A stretch of DNA of 64,000 bases from Yersinia vastinensis (GCF_902726565.1 NZ_CACVAF010000009.1:1-64000), one strand, 5' to 3'. Shown: positions 24,454 through 35,372, counted from the first letter of the stretch. Notes: generated from the sequence alone by a model not told the origin. Translations and numbers: made by a program.

Positions 24454-25491
24454 ATGGCAAATTATATTCGCTGGACAGTCGGGCAAGCCCAGGCCCTGTT
24501 TGAAAAACCGCTGCTGGATTTGTTGTTTGAAGCACAGCAAATTCATCGTCAACATTTTGACCCTCGTCAGGTACAAGTCAGCACGCTGTTGTCAATTAAA
24601 ACCGGCGCTTGTCCGGAAGATTGCAAATATTGTCCACAAAGTTCCCGCTATAAAACCGGATTAGAAAGCGAACGCTTAATGCAGGTTGAGCAAGTGCTGG
24701 AGTCCGCTAAAAAAGCCAAAGCTGCCGGCTCGACCCGTTTTTGTATGGGCGCTGCCTGGAAAAATCCCCATGAGCGCGATATGCCTTATTTGGAAAAAAT
24801 GGTGGAAGGGGTTAAAGCGATGGGGATGGAAACCTGCATGACCCTTGGCACACTGGATAAGCAACAAGCCCACCGTTTGGCCGAGGCCGGGTTGGATTAT
24901 TACAACCACAATTTAGATACCTCGCCAGAATTCTACGGCAGCATCATAACCACCCGCAGCTACCAGGAGCGGCTCGATACGTTAAGTGAAGTTCGCGATG
25001 CCGGAATCAAAGTGTGCTCCGGTGGAATTGTTGGATTGGGCGAAACCGTGCGTGACCGAGCCGGATTATTGGTAGAACTGGCAAACTTGCCCAAACCACC
25101 GGAAAGCGTGCCGATCAACATGCTGGTCAAAGTAAAAGGGACGCCGCTCGAAAATAACGAAGATGTCGATGCGTTTGAGTTTATTCGCACCATCGCGGTA
25201 GCCCGCATCATGATGCCAACATCCTATGTGCGACTCTCTGCCGGGCGTGAGCAAATGAACGAGCAAACGCAAGCGATGTGCTTTATGGCGGGCGCTAACT
25301 CCATCTTCTACGGCTGCAAACTACTGACAACGCCGAACCCTGAAGAAGATAAAGATTTGCAGCTATTTCGTAAACTGGGGTTGAACCCGCAACAGACAGC
25401 GACAGAGCAGGGTATTCATGAACAGCAACAAGCATTAACCAAGCAATTGCTGCACGCAGACAGTGCTCAATTTTATAACGCGGCAGTCTGA
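24454..25491 (+). CDS. bioB: Biotin synthase
   Basis: BioB is a radical-SAM enzyme that inserts sulfur into dethiobiotin. From the ATG at 24454 ([10 protein letters not shown], preceded by TTGGAGAAG) it has 345 residues. The 4Fe-4S/SAM cluster cysteines are Cys53, Cys57 and Cys60 ([10 protein letters not shown]). The region after them ([11 protein letters not shown]) and the [15 protein letters not shown] segment are conserved. Its stop overlaps the bioF ATG (ATGA). Confidence 0.97.
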   Translation: MANYIRWTVGQAQALFEKPLLDLLFEAQQIHRQHFDPRQVQVSTLLSIKTGACPEDCKYCPQSSRYKTGLESERLMQVEQVLESAKKAKAAGSTRFCMGAAWKNPHERDMPYLEKMVEGVKAMGMETCMTLGTLDKQQAHRLAEAGLDYYNHNLDTSPEFYGSIITTRSYQERLDTLSEVRDAGIKVCSGGIVGLGETVRDRAGLLVELANLPKPPESVPINMLVKVKGTPLENNEDVDAFEFIRTIAVARIMMPTSYVRLSAGREQMNEQTQAMCFMAGANSIFYGCKLLTTPNPEEDKDLQLFRKLGLNPQQTATEQGIHEQQQALTKQLLHADSAQFYNAAV

Positions 25492-26642
25492 TGAGCTGGC
25501 ACAACAAGATTGAAATCGGGCTGCAACAGCGGCGCGAAGCATTGGCCTATCGTACCCGCCAAGTCAACAATAGCGTCAACGGGCGCTGGTTGCAGCGAGG
25601 CGATCAAGAATATCTTAACTTTTCCAGCAATGACTATTTGGGGCTAAGTCAGGACCCAGAAGTGATTGCCGCTTGGCAGCAAGGGGCGTCGCGCTATGGT
25701 GTAGGCAGTGGTGGTTCCGGCCATGTGACGGGCTATAGCCAACCTCATGCTCAACTAGAGCAGCAATTAGCTGAGTGGTTGGGATATCCGCGCGCCTTAT
25801 TATTCATCTCTGGCTATGCTGCGAACCAAGGGGTATTGGCGGCGTTGGCGGGCGCTGATGATCGGATATTGGCGGATAAACTCAGCCATGCATCTTTGTT
25901 GGAAGCCGCGGCGCACTCTCCGGCTCAATTACGGCGCTTTGCCCATAATCAAGCCGATTCATTGCAAAATCTGTTGAATAAGCCTTGCTCCGGTCAAACT
26001 TTGGTGGTGACTGAAGGGGTTTTCAGCATGGATGGTGACAGTGCACCGTTGGCCGAGTTGCAACGGCAGAGCGCATCAGCCGGGGGCTGGTTATTAGTGG
26101 ACGATGCGCATGGCATTGGTGTGCGAGGTGAGGCGGGGAGGGGCAGTTGCTGGGCGCAAGGGGTGAAACCTGAGCTGCTGGTGGTCACTTTTGGTAAAGC
26201 ATTTGGTTTAAGTGGCGCAGCGGTGTTGTGTCAGGAGCCGGTAGCCGAATATTTGCTGCAATATGCTCGTCATCTGATTTACAGCACCATGATGCCTCCA
26301 GCACAGGCAGTTGCTTTGCAAGCGGCATTAAAACGTATTCAGCAAGGTGATGATTTACGCCAGCGGCTTCAACAGCGCATTGCACAATTTCGTCGTGGTG
26401 TAGCAGAGTTACCATTGTCATTAGGGGAATCTGAAACAGCCATCCAGCCATTGCGGGTAGGGGATAATCAGCAAGTGTTAGCATTGGCAGATCAACTGCG
26501 CACCGCAGGATTATGGGTTACGGCGATTCGGCCACCGACCGTTCCACCGGGAGGAGCCAGGCTGCGCATTACACTAAGTGCCGCCCACCGCCGTGAGGAT
26601 ATTGACCGGTTATTGGAGGTGCTTTATGGCATTTGCCACTGA
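25491..26642 (+). CDS. bioF: 8-amino-7-oxononanoate synthase
   Basis: BioF condenses pimeloyl-ACP/CoA with alanine to give KAPA. It is a PLP enzyme of the alpha-oxoamine synthase family with 383 residues. Motifs include [30 protein letters not shown] and the PLP-lysine region [14 protein letters not shown]. Its start overlaps bioB and its end overlaps bioC by 17 bp. Confidence 0.97.
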   Translation: MSWHNKIEIGLQQRREALAYRTRQVNNSVNGRWLQRGDQEYLNFSSNDYLGLSQDPEVIAAWQQGASRYGVGSGGSGHVTGYSQPHAQLEQQLAEWLGYPRALLFISGYAANQGVLAALAGADDRILADKLSHASLLEAAAHSPAQLRRFAHNQADSLQNLLNKPCSGQTLVVTEGVFSMDGDSAPLAELQRQSASAGGWLLVDDAHGIGVRGEAGRGSCWAQGVKPELLVVTFGKAFGLSGAAVLCQEPVAEYLLQYARHLIYSTMMPPAQAVALQAALKRIQQGDDLRQRLQQRIAQFRRGVAELPLSLGESETAIQPLRVGDNQQVLALADQLRTAGLWVTAIRPPTVPPGGARLRITLSAAHRREDIDRLLEVLYGICH

Positions 26643-27426
26643 AAACCTACGGTCAACATGGGCTGAGAATAAATCAACAGTGAATAAACAGGCAATTGCG
26701 GCAGCCTTTAGCCGAGCGGCGGGTAGCTACGATACTGCGGCTGATATGCAGCGCCAAACAGGTGAAATCTTACTGGCACTTGGCGCGCAATATTCTGGAC
26801 ATTCAGTGTTGGACGCCGGATGTGGCACCGGGCATTTTAGCCGCCGCTGGCGTGAACTCGGCAAGCATGTCATTGCGCTGGATCTGGCTGCAGGCATGTT
26901 GGCGCACGCGCAGCAGCAGCAGCAGGCTGATGACTATCTACTCGGTGATATCGAATCTATTCCTCTGTCTAATCAATCCGTTGATATCTGTTTTAGTCAT
27001 TTAGCGGTGCAGTGGTGTGCTGATTTACCGCTCGCACTGGCTGAGTTGCACCGAGTCACGCGCCCGGGTGGAATCATTTTATTCTCTACTCTGGCGAAGG
27101 GGTCTCTTGATGAGTTAGGGCAGGCGTGGCAACAAGTTGATGGTAAACGACATGTGAACGATTTTCTTTCATTTCAGCATATTAGTGCCGCTTGCCAAGA
27201 CTATCGACATACCCTGACACCGCAGTTGTATCAGCAGCAATTTCCAGACGTCATTGCTCTTATGCGCTCGCTACAGGGTATTGGGGCCACGCATTTGCAT
27301 CAGGGGCGTGAGGCCGGGTTAAGTGGCCGTCAACGCTTGATGGCGTTGCAACGCGCCTATAACACGCAATCTGGCTACTGCCCGTTGAGTTACCATTTGG
27401 TTTATGGGGTAATTTATCGTGATTAA
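26626..27426 (+). CDS. bioC: Malonyl-ACP O-methyltransferase
   Basis: BioC methylates malonyl-ACP so that the fatty-acid machinery can build the pimelate moiety of biotin. From the ATG at 26626 ([11 protein letters not shown]) it has 266 residues, with the SAM motif [15 protein letters not shown] and downstream motifs ALDLAAGML and [11 protein letters not shown]. The start inside the bioF end, preceded by TTGGAGG, fits translational coupling. An ORF start 16 codons earlier is improbable. Confidence 0.95.
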   Translation: MAFATENLRSTWAENKSTVNKQAIAAAFSRAAGSYDTAADMQRQTGEILLALGAQYSGHSVLDAGCGTGHFSRRWRELGKHVIALDLAAGMLAHAQQQQQADDYLLGDIESIPLSNQSVDICFSHLAVQWCADLPLALAELHRVTRPGGIILFSTLAKGSLDELGQAWQQVDGKRHVNDFLSFQHISAACQDYRHTLTPQLYQQQFPDVIALMRSLQGIGATHLHQGREAGLSGRQRLMALQRAYNTQSGYCPLSYHLVYGVIYRD

Positions 27427-28150
27427 ACGTTGGTTTATCACCGGCACAGATACCGATGTCGGTAAAACTGTCGCCAGTTGTGCATTACTGCAAGCCGCAG
27501 AAATGATGGGTTACCGCACCGCAGGGTATAAACCAGTGGCCTCGGGCAGCCAGATGACGGTTGACGGATTACGCAACAGTGATGCTTTGGCACTACAGGC
27601 TAACAGTACTGAGATGTTGAGTTACGCGCAGGTTAATCCACTGACCTTGCGGGAGGCCACCTCACCACATATTGCCAGCATAAGCGAAGGGCGTGAGATT
27701 CATTTGCCTGCTTTATCGCATGGCTTACGCCAACTTGAGCAAACTGCGGATTGGGTACTGGTAGAAGGGGCTGGAGGTTGGTTTACGCCACTTTCTGCAC
27801 AAGCAACTTTTGCCGATTGGGTACAGCAAGAGCAATTGCCAGTCATTATGGTTGTTGGGGTTAAGTTGGGGTGCATCAATCATGCATTGCTGACAGCTTT
27901 GGCTATCGAGCAAGCGGGATTGACGCTGGCCGGCTGGGTCGCCAATGAGGTGATACCCGCAGGTACGCGGCAATCGGAATATTTGGCAACATTAACGCAG
28001 ATGATAAAGGCACCATTACTGGGTGTTATCCCTCATTTGACGGATTTGAAGACTTTACCCGCGATGACATGCTGCAATCTGGGGGAGTATCTGGATTTGG
28101 GATTGCTGGCACACCCCATGATTAGGAAGAATGTACCGACGGGGGTGTAG
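27419..28150 (+). CDS. bioD: Dethiobiotin synthetase
   Basis: BioD closes the ureido ring of dethiobiotin from DAPA, CO2 and ATP. The 243-residue protein starts at a GTG that overlaps the bioC end. It has the P-loop FITGTDTDVGKT, the Lys in YKPVASGSQ and VEGAGGWFTPL. It is the last bio gene and is followed by a strong hairpin. Confidence 0.96.
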   Translation: MIKRWFITGTDTDVGKTVASCALLQAAEMMGYRTAGYKPVASGSQMTVDGLRNSDALALQANSTEMLSYAQVNPLTLREATSPHIASISEGREIHLPALSHGLRQLEQTADWVLVEGAGGWFTPLSAQATFADWVQQEQLPVIMVVGVKLGCINHALLTALAIEQAGLTLAGWVANEVIPAGTRQSEYLATLTQMIKAPLLGVIPHLTDLKTLPAMTCCNLGEYLDLGLLAHPMIRKNVPTGV

Positions 28151-28174
28151 CGGCCTCTTGGATGTCAACAACCT

Positions 28175-28199
28175 CAGGGCTAATAGAAGATTAGCCCTG
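28175..28199. terminator. Hairpin between bioD and the UrtE-like gene
   Basis: CAGGGCTAA-N7-TTAGCCCTG is a perfect 9-bp stem between the two converging genes. There is no T-run of note, so it may be a bidirectional or factor-assisted terminator. Confidence 0.6.
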
Positions 28200-28243
28200 T
28201 TACCGGAACCAAACAGGACAAGCGAAAAATATCCATAGCCCAA

Positions 28244-28954
28244 TCAACTGGCTAAATGCTCGATAATCATCTTTTCATCCAATTGCTCTAATGTCCCTTG
28301 TGCCACATTTCGCCCTCCCGCCATCAAACAGAACCGATCAGCAACATGTTGAATAAAAGGCAATCGATGTTCAACCAGTAACACGGTCATACCAAGGCTA
28401 CGGCTGAGTTGATGCAAAATATTGCCGATATCTTCACTTAGTGGGGGTAATGTGCCGCTTCCCGGTTCATCAAGGATCAGCAATTCTGGTTCGGCAACTA
28501 AGGCTCTGGCGATAGCCAATTGTTGCTGCTGATGGCGAGTGAGTTCTCCGCCACGCTGGAGGCGTTTATCATGTAACTGGGGGAATAAATCAAAAACCCA
28601 GCTTGGAATCGGGTGTGACTTATGCCGACCTGCTAACACGGCGATCAACATATTTTCCTCAACACTCAGTTGAGAGAATATCTGCTGCCCTTGCGGAACA
28701 TAGCCGATGCCCAGCGCGGTGCGCCCCTCGACCGGTTGCTGTAGTAAATTCTGTGGTGGTTCGTGGTTAGGTTGCCAAGTCATGGTGCCACTCTTAATCG
28801 GTAAATGCCCCATGATGCAATTAATTAACGTGGTTTTACCCACGCCATTGCGGCCAATCAGACAAGTGCATTGGCCACGAGGAAGCTCTAGATTGATATC
28901 CCATAAGATATGATTCTGACCATAGTATTGATTTACAGCGGTTAAACTCAGCAT
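28244..28954 (-). CDS. Orphan UrtE/LivF-like ABC ATPase with altered signature motif
   Basis: This 236-residue ATP-binding subunit is related to urea/branched-chain amino-acid transporters. Fourteen of the first 32 residues match the urtE fragment at the window end (including QYYG, HIL and TCL). Walker A GRNGVGKTT (34-42) and Walker B LLILDEP (158-164) are intact. The usual LSGGQ signature reads LTRHQ (138-142), the region after Walker B is GSGTLPPL where I recall TEGIQPS for UrtE, and the switch reads LLVEH (His196) where UrtE normally has LLVEQ. No permease or binding protein lies nearby. It could be a diverged paralogue with a new role or an early pseudogene; the frame is fully open. Confidence 0.8.
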   Translation of the reverse strand: MLSLTAVNQYYGQNHILWDINLELPRGQCTCLIGRNGVGKTTLINCIMGHLPIKSGTMTWQPNHEPPQNLLQQPVEGRTALGIGYVPQGQQIFSQLSVEENMLIAVLAGRHKSHPIPSWVFDLFPQLHDKRLQRGGELTRHQQQQLAIARALVAEPELLILDEPGSGTLPPLSEDIGNILHQLSRSLGMTVLLVEHRLPFIQHVADRFCLMAGGRNVAQGTLEQLDEKMIIEHLAS

Positions 28955-29953
28955 CAGTGCTTCTCCTCAGTCGATCTCAGTAGTTCACAGGTGTCCCGGT
29001 GTTCTGTAACGGCTAGTGAAGAATTAACCAGCAAATCTGCATACTTGATAGCGGCATTGCAGCATAAAACACCACATCTCTAGTGGGTGGTTGTGAGTGT
29101 AAATTGATGTAAAGTCAGCTGATAGCGGCATAAAATGACATCAATGGGGTATTTTCACCCTTTATCACCCTATTTATGAGAGCTTCTTGGTCAATTGATG
29201 TTATGCACTGCTTTAGCGCATTCCTCCTTTCATTTCTTCGTTTCGTAGAGATATAAAGCAACTCTTGGGCCAAGTTGACAGAGTCCGAATGAAAACTCGC
29301 ATGTTAACGAGCTGTAAATGGTTTTAATGCATAAATAGGGTTAAGAAGGGCCGAGGCGACGACGGGGAACAGCGATGAACAGTGCTTCATTGCACTCAAG
29401 CAGTGCCAAGGCGAAAATAATGGTGCAGTAACAATTTTGGGGGAGAGAACTGTCTACATGGCGATAGCAGAAGACGAACTTTATAGAATTAGCAAATAGT
29501 TTACTTAGTACTAATTGAAATATGCGGCGAAATAAAAATGTAAAAAAAACACTAAAAAAGTCAGTTTGTCTCTATTTCATCGCTAACCTTCGCTTTTCGC
29601 CAACACGCGGCCCTTATGGGGTGGAATGAGTTATCCACCATTCCTGTGGATAACCTTGTGCATGAGCGATAGAAAACTGGTGGCAAGCGAGAGCCGGCGC
29701 GGCTTTGGCTCCAGTTGTCCGGATTCTCGACTTTTTAATAAAAATTTGTTTTTTCAATGAGTTAGTTAAAATCAAGCACTCAAAAAAGATAACCTTGATG
29801 GATGGATGATCTTTAATCAATTAACTATGAATAATGTGTTTATGTTAATGGCTGGGGATAAAAACACTTTTAGTGTGCAAACGAGAGCAACATGTCACTG
29901 TAACGATGCAAACAATATGGTGGTTAGGCAAATTAAGGCATTTTACTGTTTTA
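28955..29953. other. Long non-coding region upstream of uvrB
   Basis: About 1 kb lacks a convincing gene on either strand. I looked for remnants of urtD or permease genes behind the orphan ATPase and saw none. It contains an inverted DnaA-box pair at 29631-29653 and a GC-rich hairpin-prone stretch near 29690-29712 (gagccggcgcggctttggctc). It otherwise consists of AT-rich DNA, and may include promoters for uvrB or an untranslated RNA. Confidence 0.5.
29631..29653. promoter_or_regulatory. Inverted pair of DnaA boxes upstream of uvrB
   Basis: TTATCCACC (29631-29639) and TGTGGATAA (29645-29653, the reverse complement of the perfect box TTATCCACA) face each other across 5 bp. They lie about 400 bp before uvrB. 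I recall a DnaA box reported in the E. coli uvrB regulatory region, so the feature may be conserved. Confidence 0.65.
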
Positions 29954-29973
29954 AGCTGGTTTTATATCCAGTA
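29954..29973 (+). promoter_or_regulatory. LexA (SOS) box upstream of uvrB
   Basis: AGCTGGTTTTATATCCAGTA follows the CTGT-N8-ACAG pattern in the relaxed form seen at E. coli uvrB, which ends in ATCCAGTA. It lies 80 bp before the uvrB ATG, where LexA would cover the promoter. Confidence 0.75.
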
Positions 29974-30053
29974 TCATAGCGGTGGCAAAAATCCATGGGG
30001 CTTTCATAATTAGCCTCCTGACAGTGTGCAATTCTCCGGCGGGTAGCAAATTC

Positions 30054-32066
30054 ATGAGTAAACCATTCAAACTACATTCTGAGTTTAAGCCAGCAGGCGA
30101 TCAGCCTGAGGCCATCCGTAAATTGGAAGAAGGGTTAGAAAATGGTCTGGCCCATCAGACACTGTTGGGGGTAACGGGATCCGGTAAGACTTTTACCGTC
30201 GCAAATGTTATTGCTGATTTGAACCGCCCAACGATGGTCTTAGCGCCAAATAAAACATTGGCCGCCCAGCTTTATGGCGAGATGAAAGAGTTCTTTCCCG
30301 AGAATGCGGTGGAATATTTCGTCTCTTACTATGATTACTACCAGCCTGAAGCTTATGTCCCAAGCTCTGACACCTTTATCGAGAAAGATGCTTCTGTAAA
30401 CGAACATATCGAGCAGATGCGGCTATCTGCAACCAAAGCATTGTTAGAACGACGGGATGTGGTCGTGGTCGCCTCGGTCTCTGCCATTTATGGCTTGGGT
30501 GACCCAGATTTGTATCTGAAAATGATGTTGCATTTGACCAAGGGGATGATTATTGACCAGCGCTCAATTCTACGTCGCTTATCAGAGCTGCAATACAGCC
30601 GTAATGATCAAGTCTTTCAGCGCGGGACTTTCCGTGTGCGGGGTGAGGTCATTGACATCTTCCCGGCAGAATCCGATGAGTGGGCATTGCGGGTAGAGTT
30701 GTTTGATGAAGAGGTTGAGCGGTTATCCATATTTGACCCGCTAACAGGGCAGCTACAGCACGAAGTTCCACGTTTTACGGTTTATCCTAAAACACACTAT
30801 GTTACCCCGCGAGAACGTATCTTGCAGGCGATGGAAGAGATTAAAGTTGAATTGGCCGAGCGGCGTCAGGTGCTCTTAGCGAACAATAAATTGCTGGAAG
30901 AACAGCGTATTACCCAGCGCACTCAATTTGATCTTGAAATGATGAATGAGCTGGGTTACTGCTCTGGTATTGAAAACTATTCTCGCTATCTTTCTGGCCG
31001 TGGGCCGGGTGAGCCACCTCCAACCTTATTTGATTATCTGCCCGCCGATGGCTTATTGATTGTGGATGAATCCCACGTCACCATCCCGCAAATTGGTGGG
31101 ATGTACAAAGGTGACCGGTCACGTAAAGAAACATTAGTGGAATATGGCTTCCGGCTGCCATCAGCGTTGGATAACCGTCCAATGCGTTTTGAAGAATTTG
31201 AGGCGTTAGCCCCACAGACCATCTATGTTTCAGCCACACCGGGTAAATATGAGTTGGAGAAATCTGGCGGCGAGGTGGTTGATCAAGTGGTGCGGCCAAC
31301 GGGCTTGCTTGACCCCGTGATTGAAGTTCGTCCAGTGGCCACTCAGGTAGATGACTTGCTGTCGGAGATCCGTATTCGGGCCGCTATTAACGAGCGGGTG
31401 CTGGTTACCACACTGACTAAACGTATGGCCGAAGATCTCACGGAATATCTGGAAGAGCATGGCGCTCGTGTGCGTTATCTGCATTCGGATATTGATACTG
31501 TTGAGCGGGTGGAGATTATTCGTGATTTACGCCTAGGCGAATTTGATGTGCTGGTGGGCATCAACTTGCTGCGGGAAGGGTTGGATATGCCAGAAGTTTC
31601 CTTAGTTGCCATTTTGGATGCCGACAAAGAAGGCTTCTTGCGTTCTGAGCGTTCCTTAATCCAGACGATTGGCCGTGCGGCGCGTAATCTCAATGGTAAA
31701 GCGATTCTCTATGGTGACCGAATTACTGCGTCAATGGAGAAAGCCATTGGTGAAACTGAACGGCGTCGGGCTAAACAGCAAGCATACAATGAAGAGCGCG
31801 GCATTATCCCTCAAGGGTTGAATAAAAAAATTGGCGATATCTTGCAATTAGGCCAGCCTTCGACCCGTGGTAAAGGGAAGGGGCGGGGTAGCAAAGTGGC
31901 TGATACTGACAATTATCAATCATTGCCACCTAAAGCACTCGATCAGAAAATCCGTGAGTTGGAAGCGAAGATGTATACGCACGCACAAAATCTTGAGTTT
32001 GAGCAGGCGGCGGAGTTACGTGATCAGGTTCATCAACTGCGCCAACAGTTTATTGCAATATCTTGA
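30054..32066 (+). CDS. uvrB: Excinuclease ABC subunit B
   Basis: UvrB verifies DNA damage and recruits UvrC in nucleotide excision repair. From the ATG at 30054 ([11 protein letters not shown]) it has 670 residues, the usual length; the open frame extends upstream but lacks family similarity. Helicase motifs are present: GVTGSGKT (Walker A), the beta-hairpin region [16 protein letters not shown] (Walker B region), SATPG and the QTIGRAARN motif VI. A C-terminal UVR domain (about 630-668, [12 protein letters not shown]) binds UvrC. LexA control is inferred from the box upstream. Confidence 0.97.
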   Translation: MSKPFKLHSEFKPAGDQPEAIRKLEEGLENGLAHQTLLGVTGSGKTFTVANVIADLNRPTMVLAPNKTLAAQLYGEMKEFFPENAVEYFVSYYDYYQPEAYVPSSDTFIEKDASVNEHIEQMRLSATKALLERRDVVVVASVSAIYGLGDPDLYLKMMLHLTKGMIIDQRSILRRLSELQYSRNDQVFQRGTFRVRGEVIDIFPAESDEWALRVELFDEEVERLSIFDPLTGQLQHEVPRFTVYPKTHYVTPRERILQAMEEIKVELAERRQVLLANNKLLEEQRITQRTQFDLEMMNELGYCSGIENYSRYLSGRGPGEPPPTLFDYLPADGLLIVDESHVTIPQIGGMYKGDRSRKETLVEYGFRLPSALDNRPMRFEEFEALAPQTIYVSATPGKYELEKSGGEVVDQVVRPTGLLDPVIEVRPVATQVDDLLSEIRIRAAINERVLVTTLTKRMAEDLTEYLEEHGARVRYLHSDIDTVERVEIIRDLRLGEFDVLVGINLLREGLDMPEVSLVAILDADKEGFLRSERSLIQTIGRAARNLNGKAILYGDRITASMEKAIGETERRRAKQQAYNEERGIIPQGLNKKIGDILQLGQPSTRGKGKGRGSKVADTDNYQSLPPKALDQKIRELEAKMYTHAQNLEFEQAAELRDQVHQLRQQFIAIS

Positions 32067-32076
32067 TGTTCAGGGG

Positions 32077-32109
32077 ATCACCCCGTGATATGTAAAATAG
32101 CGGGGTGAT
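32077..32109 (+). terminator. Hairpin after uvrB
   Basis: The perfect 9-bp stem ATCACCCCG / CGGGGTGAT with a 15-base loop begins 11 bp after the uvrB stop. It lacks a T-run, so its strength as a terminator is uncertain. Confidence 0.5.
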
Positions 32110-32197
32110 AAATTGGGAATTTTGCTTGTCGCATCAACCGATCCTGATTAAGGTGTGCGGCTGATAAAATCGTCATCATAAAAGCGCGAGATAAATC

Positions 32198-32446
32198 ATG
32201 AGCGACCACTCATCCAAAGATCCACTACACGGCATTACTCTGGAACAGTTACTGACTAAGCTGGTAGATCATTATGGCTGGGAAGAGCTGGCATACCGTA
32301 TTCGAATCAATTGTTTCACCAGTGACCCCAGCATTAAATCGAGCTTGAAGTTTTTACGCCGTACCCCATGGGCACGGGCTAAAGTAGAAGCGCTTTATAT
32401 CCATATGAATGCTAACGCTGCTTTGCAGGAGCAGATCAGAAAATAA
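32198..32446 (+). CDS. VF530 family (DUF2132) DNA-binding protein
   Basis: This 82-residue basic protein belongs to the VF530/DUF2132 family, small helical proteins thought to bind DNA; the cellular role is unknown. Family features are [21 protein letters not shown] and the C-terminal [11 protein letters not shown]-x-KVE core. It stands between uvrB and the converging yvcK, with its stop 6 bp from that gene's end. Confidence 0.85.
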   Translation: MSDHSSKDPLHGITLEQLLTKLVDHYGWEELAYRIRINCFTSDPSIKSSLKFLRRTPWARAKVEALYIHMNANAALQEQIRK

Positions 32447-32451
32447 CGTTC

Positions 32452-33384
32452 TCAGCTCAACGGTGTTGGGCTTGCGCCACCCAATTGCTGTAACGTGGTT
32501 TCCAGTGCCTGACGCAGCAATTCACGGTCATGGCGGTAAGGGATATCTTTGGCTTCCAACGGCTGCTGAACAATAATTCTGTCCGTAACACCGCTAATAT
32601 CGATACGCGGGCTAACGATTGCTGCATCAATTATTTTTCGGCCAATCTTTTCTTCCATGATAGCCAGTTTTTCATGCAACGACAGTTCTGCAGCAGCCAC
32701 ACTGAGCTCTCGCCCTAGGTTGCCAATATAAATCATGCTGGCAGAACTGCGCCGCAAAGCTTGCGTTAGGTCATCTAGCAGCAAAAGTGGCATCAAACTG
32801 GTTAAAAAGCTGCCCGGCCCGATTAAGATGACATCGGCCTGACTGATCGCTTCAATCGCTTCCTTTGTTGCATGGACATGGGGCGATAGCAGCATCTCTT
32901 GTGGCATATGTGCTAGTTGGTCAATATTCACTTCGCCGTATACCGGATGCCCTTCATGATCGATAGCCAGTAAATCTACCGGTTGTTCTGACATTGGGAT
33001 TAACCAAGCATCGACTTTCAGCAAGCTGCGTACCAAATTGATGGCTTCAATTGGCCGGATGCTCAGATGATCCAGTGCTTTGAGCATTAAATTGCCCAAA
33101 TTATGGCCCGCCAATTCGCCATTACCAGTAAAGCGATATTCAAACATAGCAGAGGCAACACTTGGCTCGGTTATTAACTGATTCAGGCAATTACGCGTAT
33201 CCCCCCAAGCGATTCCGCCTTCAGAACGACGTATACGGCCGGTTGAACCGCCATTATCGGTGGTGGTAACAATACCGGTCAGACGCGAGCCTAATGGGGA
33301 AAGTGCTGACATAACTCTCCCTAGACCGTGTCCTCCGCCTAATGCAACCACCCGGTCAAGATCCGCTAATGTGCGATTTCGCAT
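32452..33384 (-). CDS. yvcK: YvcK family gluconeogenesis factor / 2-phospho-L-lactate transferase-like protein
   Basis: The protein belongs to the YvcK/CofD-like family (YbhK in E. coli). B. subtilis YvcK binds UDP-sugars and is needed on gluconeogenic carbon; the enterobacterial role is less clear. The 310 residues show the N-terminal [17 protein letters not shown] nucleotide-sugar motif, [15 protein letters not shown] and [16 protein letters not shown]. It is divergent from moaA, as in E. coli. Confidence 0.92.
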   Translation of the reverse strand: MRNRTLADLDRVVALGGGHGLGRVMSALSPLGSRLTGIVTTTDNGGSTGRIRRSEGGIAWGDTRNCLNQLITEPSVASAMFEYRFTGNGELAGHNLGNLMLKALDHLSIRPIEAINLVRSLLKVDAWLIPMSEQPVDLLAIDHEGHPVYGEVNIDQLAHMPQEMLLSPHVHATKEAIEAISQADVILIGPGSFLTSLMPLLLLDDLTQALRRSSASMIYIGNLGRELSVAAAELSLHEKLAIMEEKIGRKIIDAAIVSPRIDISGVTDRIIVQQPLEAKDIPYRHDRELLRQALETTLQQLGGASPTPLS

Positions 33385-33728
33385 ATGTTTCCTGTCAAAA
33401 ATAGTGTTGCCTAGCTCTTACAGCGTAGCTAATAGTGAAATTGCTGCATACGTTAATGGATTTGACGTTAAAACGCGATAAAAGCCATGATTTTCGTGAT
33501 TTTAAACAAAGTATTAGCCACCGATTAAAATAAGCTCAATAACAAGGTGTTTTGTTGTATAAGTCGTTGTATATAAAAATATATAGCGAAAAACAGCAAT
33601 TGGCTATCCTGCCGTTTTAGCGTTAGAATCTCTAGGAAAAGTGAGGTTTTTAGCGATTAACAGTCGTGATGAGTTTTGCTTTTTTAACCATGGTTCGCTC
33701 ACTGCTTAAAGCAGTGACTGAACGCAAA

Positions 33729-33838
33729 CTCCTAGCCTTAGCGTCTACGTTGTTTCTCTTACCGACAATATGATGTTCTGGCCGTGGCGATAAGCCACCA
33801 GGGTGCGAGGTAGAAATGCCTGCATCTCCCGTATTTGG
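33729..33838 (+). ncRNA. Moco (molybdenum cofactor) riboswitch upstream of moaA
   Basis: The leader contains the conserved elements of the Moco RNA motif as I recall them from the E. coli moaA leader: CTCCTAGCC at the start, GCGTCTACG, the stem GGCCGTGGCGATAAGCCACC, and the 3' segment GGTGCGAGG-x-x-GAAATGCCTGCATCTCCC. It ends about 10 bp before the moaA ATG, placing the ribosome site within reach of the aptamer. In E. coli the RNA lowers moa expression when cofactor is sufficient. Confidence 0.88.
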
Positions 33839-33847
33839 AAAGGTGTT

Positions 33848-34828
33848 ATGGTACAACTGACTGACGCATTTGCGCGCAAGTTTTATTACTTGCGCCTATC
33901 GATTACCGATGTGTGCAATTTTCGTTGCACGTATTGTCTGCCTGATGGCTATCGTCCGGACGGATTGAAAAGTTTTCTAAGCCTTGACGAGATAAGCCGG
34001 GTTAGCCGTGCTTTTGCCTTGTTGGGCACGGAGAAAATTCGTCTAACTGGCGGCGAGCCGTCTATGCGACGCGATTTCACCGATATCATTGCCACTATCC
34101 GGCAAAACCCAGCGATCCGTACTTTGGCGGTAACCACTAATGGCTATCGTTTAGCGCGTGATGCCGCCCAATGGCGTGAGGCAGGGTTGACAGCCATTAA
34201 TGTCAGCGTTGATAGCCTCGATCCTCGGCAGTTCCATGCCATTACTGGGCAAGATAAATTTCAACAGGTTATGCAAGGCATTGATGCCGCCTTTGATGCT
34301 GGTTTTGAGAAAGTCAAAATCAATGCTGTGCTGATGCGAGATGTCAATGATCGTAATCTGGCGGCATTCCTTCATTGGATAAAATCCAGACCTATTCAGT
34401 TGCGATTTATTGAACTGATGGAAACTGGAGAGGGTGGCAATCTATTCCGTAAACACCATGTTTCCGGTGACATCATTCGTCAGCAGTTACTCCAACAAGG
34501 TTGGCAACAGCAAGAGCGCGCACGCAGCGATGGCCCGGCTCAGGTGTTTCACCACCCAGACTATCTGGGTGAGGTGGGGCTTATCATGCCATATGAGAAA
34601 GATTTCTGTGCCAGTTGCAACCGCCTGCGTGTTTCAGCGCTGGGAAATCTGCATTTATGCTTATTTGGTGAGCAAGGTATTACGCTACGCGACTTGCTGA
34701 GCAGCGATGATCAACAATATGAATTAATGGCGCGGATTCAGAGTGCATTGCAAACCAAGAAACAAACCCATTTCTTGCATCAAGGCAATAGCGGCATCAC
34801 ACAGAATTTATCGTTTATTGGTGGCTGA
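33848..34828 (+). CDS. moaA: GTP 3',8-cyclase MoaA
   Basis: MoaA is a radical-SAM enzyme that rearranges GTP in the first step of molybdopterin synthesis, together with MoaC. From the ATG at 33848 ([11 protein letters not shown]) it has 326 residues. The N-terminal cluster ligands are Cys23, Cys27 and Cys30 (CNFRCTYC). The C-terminal cluster motif is [18 protein letters not shown], and the essential Gly-Gly tail (SFIGG) is present. The AAGGTGTT ribosome site lies just beyond the riboswitch. Confidence 0.97.
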   Translation: MVQLTDAFARKFYYLRLSITDVCNFRCTYCLPDGYRPDGLKSFLSLDEISRVSRAFALLGTEKIRLTGGEPSMRRDFTDIIATIRQNPAIRTLAVTTNGYRLARDAAQWREAGLTAINVSVDSLDPRQFHAITGQDKFQQVMQGIDAAFDAGFEKVKINAVLMRDVNDRNLAAFLHWIKSRPIQLRFIELMETGEGGNLFRKHHVSGDIIRQQLLQQGWQQQERARSDGPAQVFHHPDYLGEVGLIMPYEKDFCASCNRLRVSALGNLHLCLFGEQGITLRDLLSSDDQQYELMARIQSALQTKKQTHFLHQGNSGITQNLSFIGG

Positions 34829-34832
34829 TTGT

Positions 34833-34878
34833 CTGCAACGTCAAGAACGTAGCGAACACCCCTGCAACGTCAAGAACG
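34833..34878 (+). repeat. 17-bp direct repeat between moaA and moaC
   Basis: CTGCAACGTCAAGAACG occurs twice, at 34833-34849 and 34862-34878, separated by 12 bp. It fills the 58-bp moaA-moaC gap, where E. coli has moaB. A related string (cttgaagttgcag) occurs inverted near 48608. Confidence 0.8.
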
Positions 34879-34886
34879 AAGGGATA

Positions 34887-35372
34887 ATGAATATGACCCA
34901 ACTGACTCACATTAATGCCGCTGGTGAAGCACATATGGTGGATGTTTCAGCCAAAGCTGAAACTGTACGTGAAGCGCGAGCGGAAGCTTTTGTTGAGATG
35001 CATACCGCGACATTGGCGATGATTATTGAGGGCAGCCATCATAAAGGCGATGTCTTCGCCACCGCGCGCATTGCCGGGATTCAGGCGGCGAAACGCACCT
35101 GGGAATTGATTCCATTGTGCCATCCGTTGTTGCTCACCAAGGTGGAAGTCCAACTGGAGGCGCAGCCGGAACACAATCGGGTTCGCATTGAATCTTGCTG
35201 CCGTTTAACCGGTAAAACTGGGGTGGAAATGGAAGCCTTGACGGCGGCATCCGTTGCAGCATTAACAATTTACGATATGTGCAAGGCTGTACAAAAAGAC
35301 ATGATAATTGGCCCGGTTCGCCTGCTTGCAAAAAGTGGCGGTAAATCAGGTGATTTTAAGGTGAACACATGA
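34887..35372 (+). CDS. moaC: Cyclic pyranopterin monophosphate synthase
   Basis: MoaC completes formation of cyclic pyranopterin monophosphate from the MoaA product. From the ATG at 34887 it has 161 residues (a second ATG two codons on, giving [13 protein letters not shown], matches E. coli more closely). Conserved segments are [43 protein letters not shown] and [20 protein letters not shown]. It follows moaA directly without moaB, and overlaps moaD. Confidence 0.96.
   Translation: MNMTQLTHINAAGEAHMVDVSAKAETVREARAEAFVEMHTATLAMIIEGSHHKGDVFATARIAGIQAAKRTWELIPLCHPLLLTKVEVQLEAQPEHNRVRIESCCRLTGKTGVEMEALTAASVAALTIYDMCKAVQKDMIIGPVRLLAKSGGKSGDFKVNT

Noticed and set aside
28955-29600. Remnants of further urt genes behind the orphan UrtE-like gene
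   Set aside because: I read the minus strand for UrtD or permease motifs (Walker A, LSHGQ, EAA loops) and found none. Partial transfer of an operon is therefore not supported by the sequence itself.
29982-30053. An upstream extension of uvrB
   Set aside because: The frame is open for 24 more codons, but the residues do not resemble UrvB-family N-termini and would begin 9 bp after the LexA box. The ATG at 30054 gives the family start.
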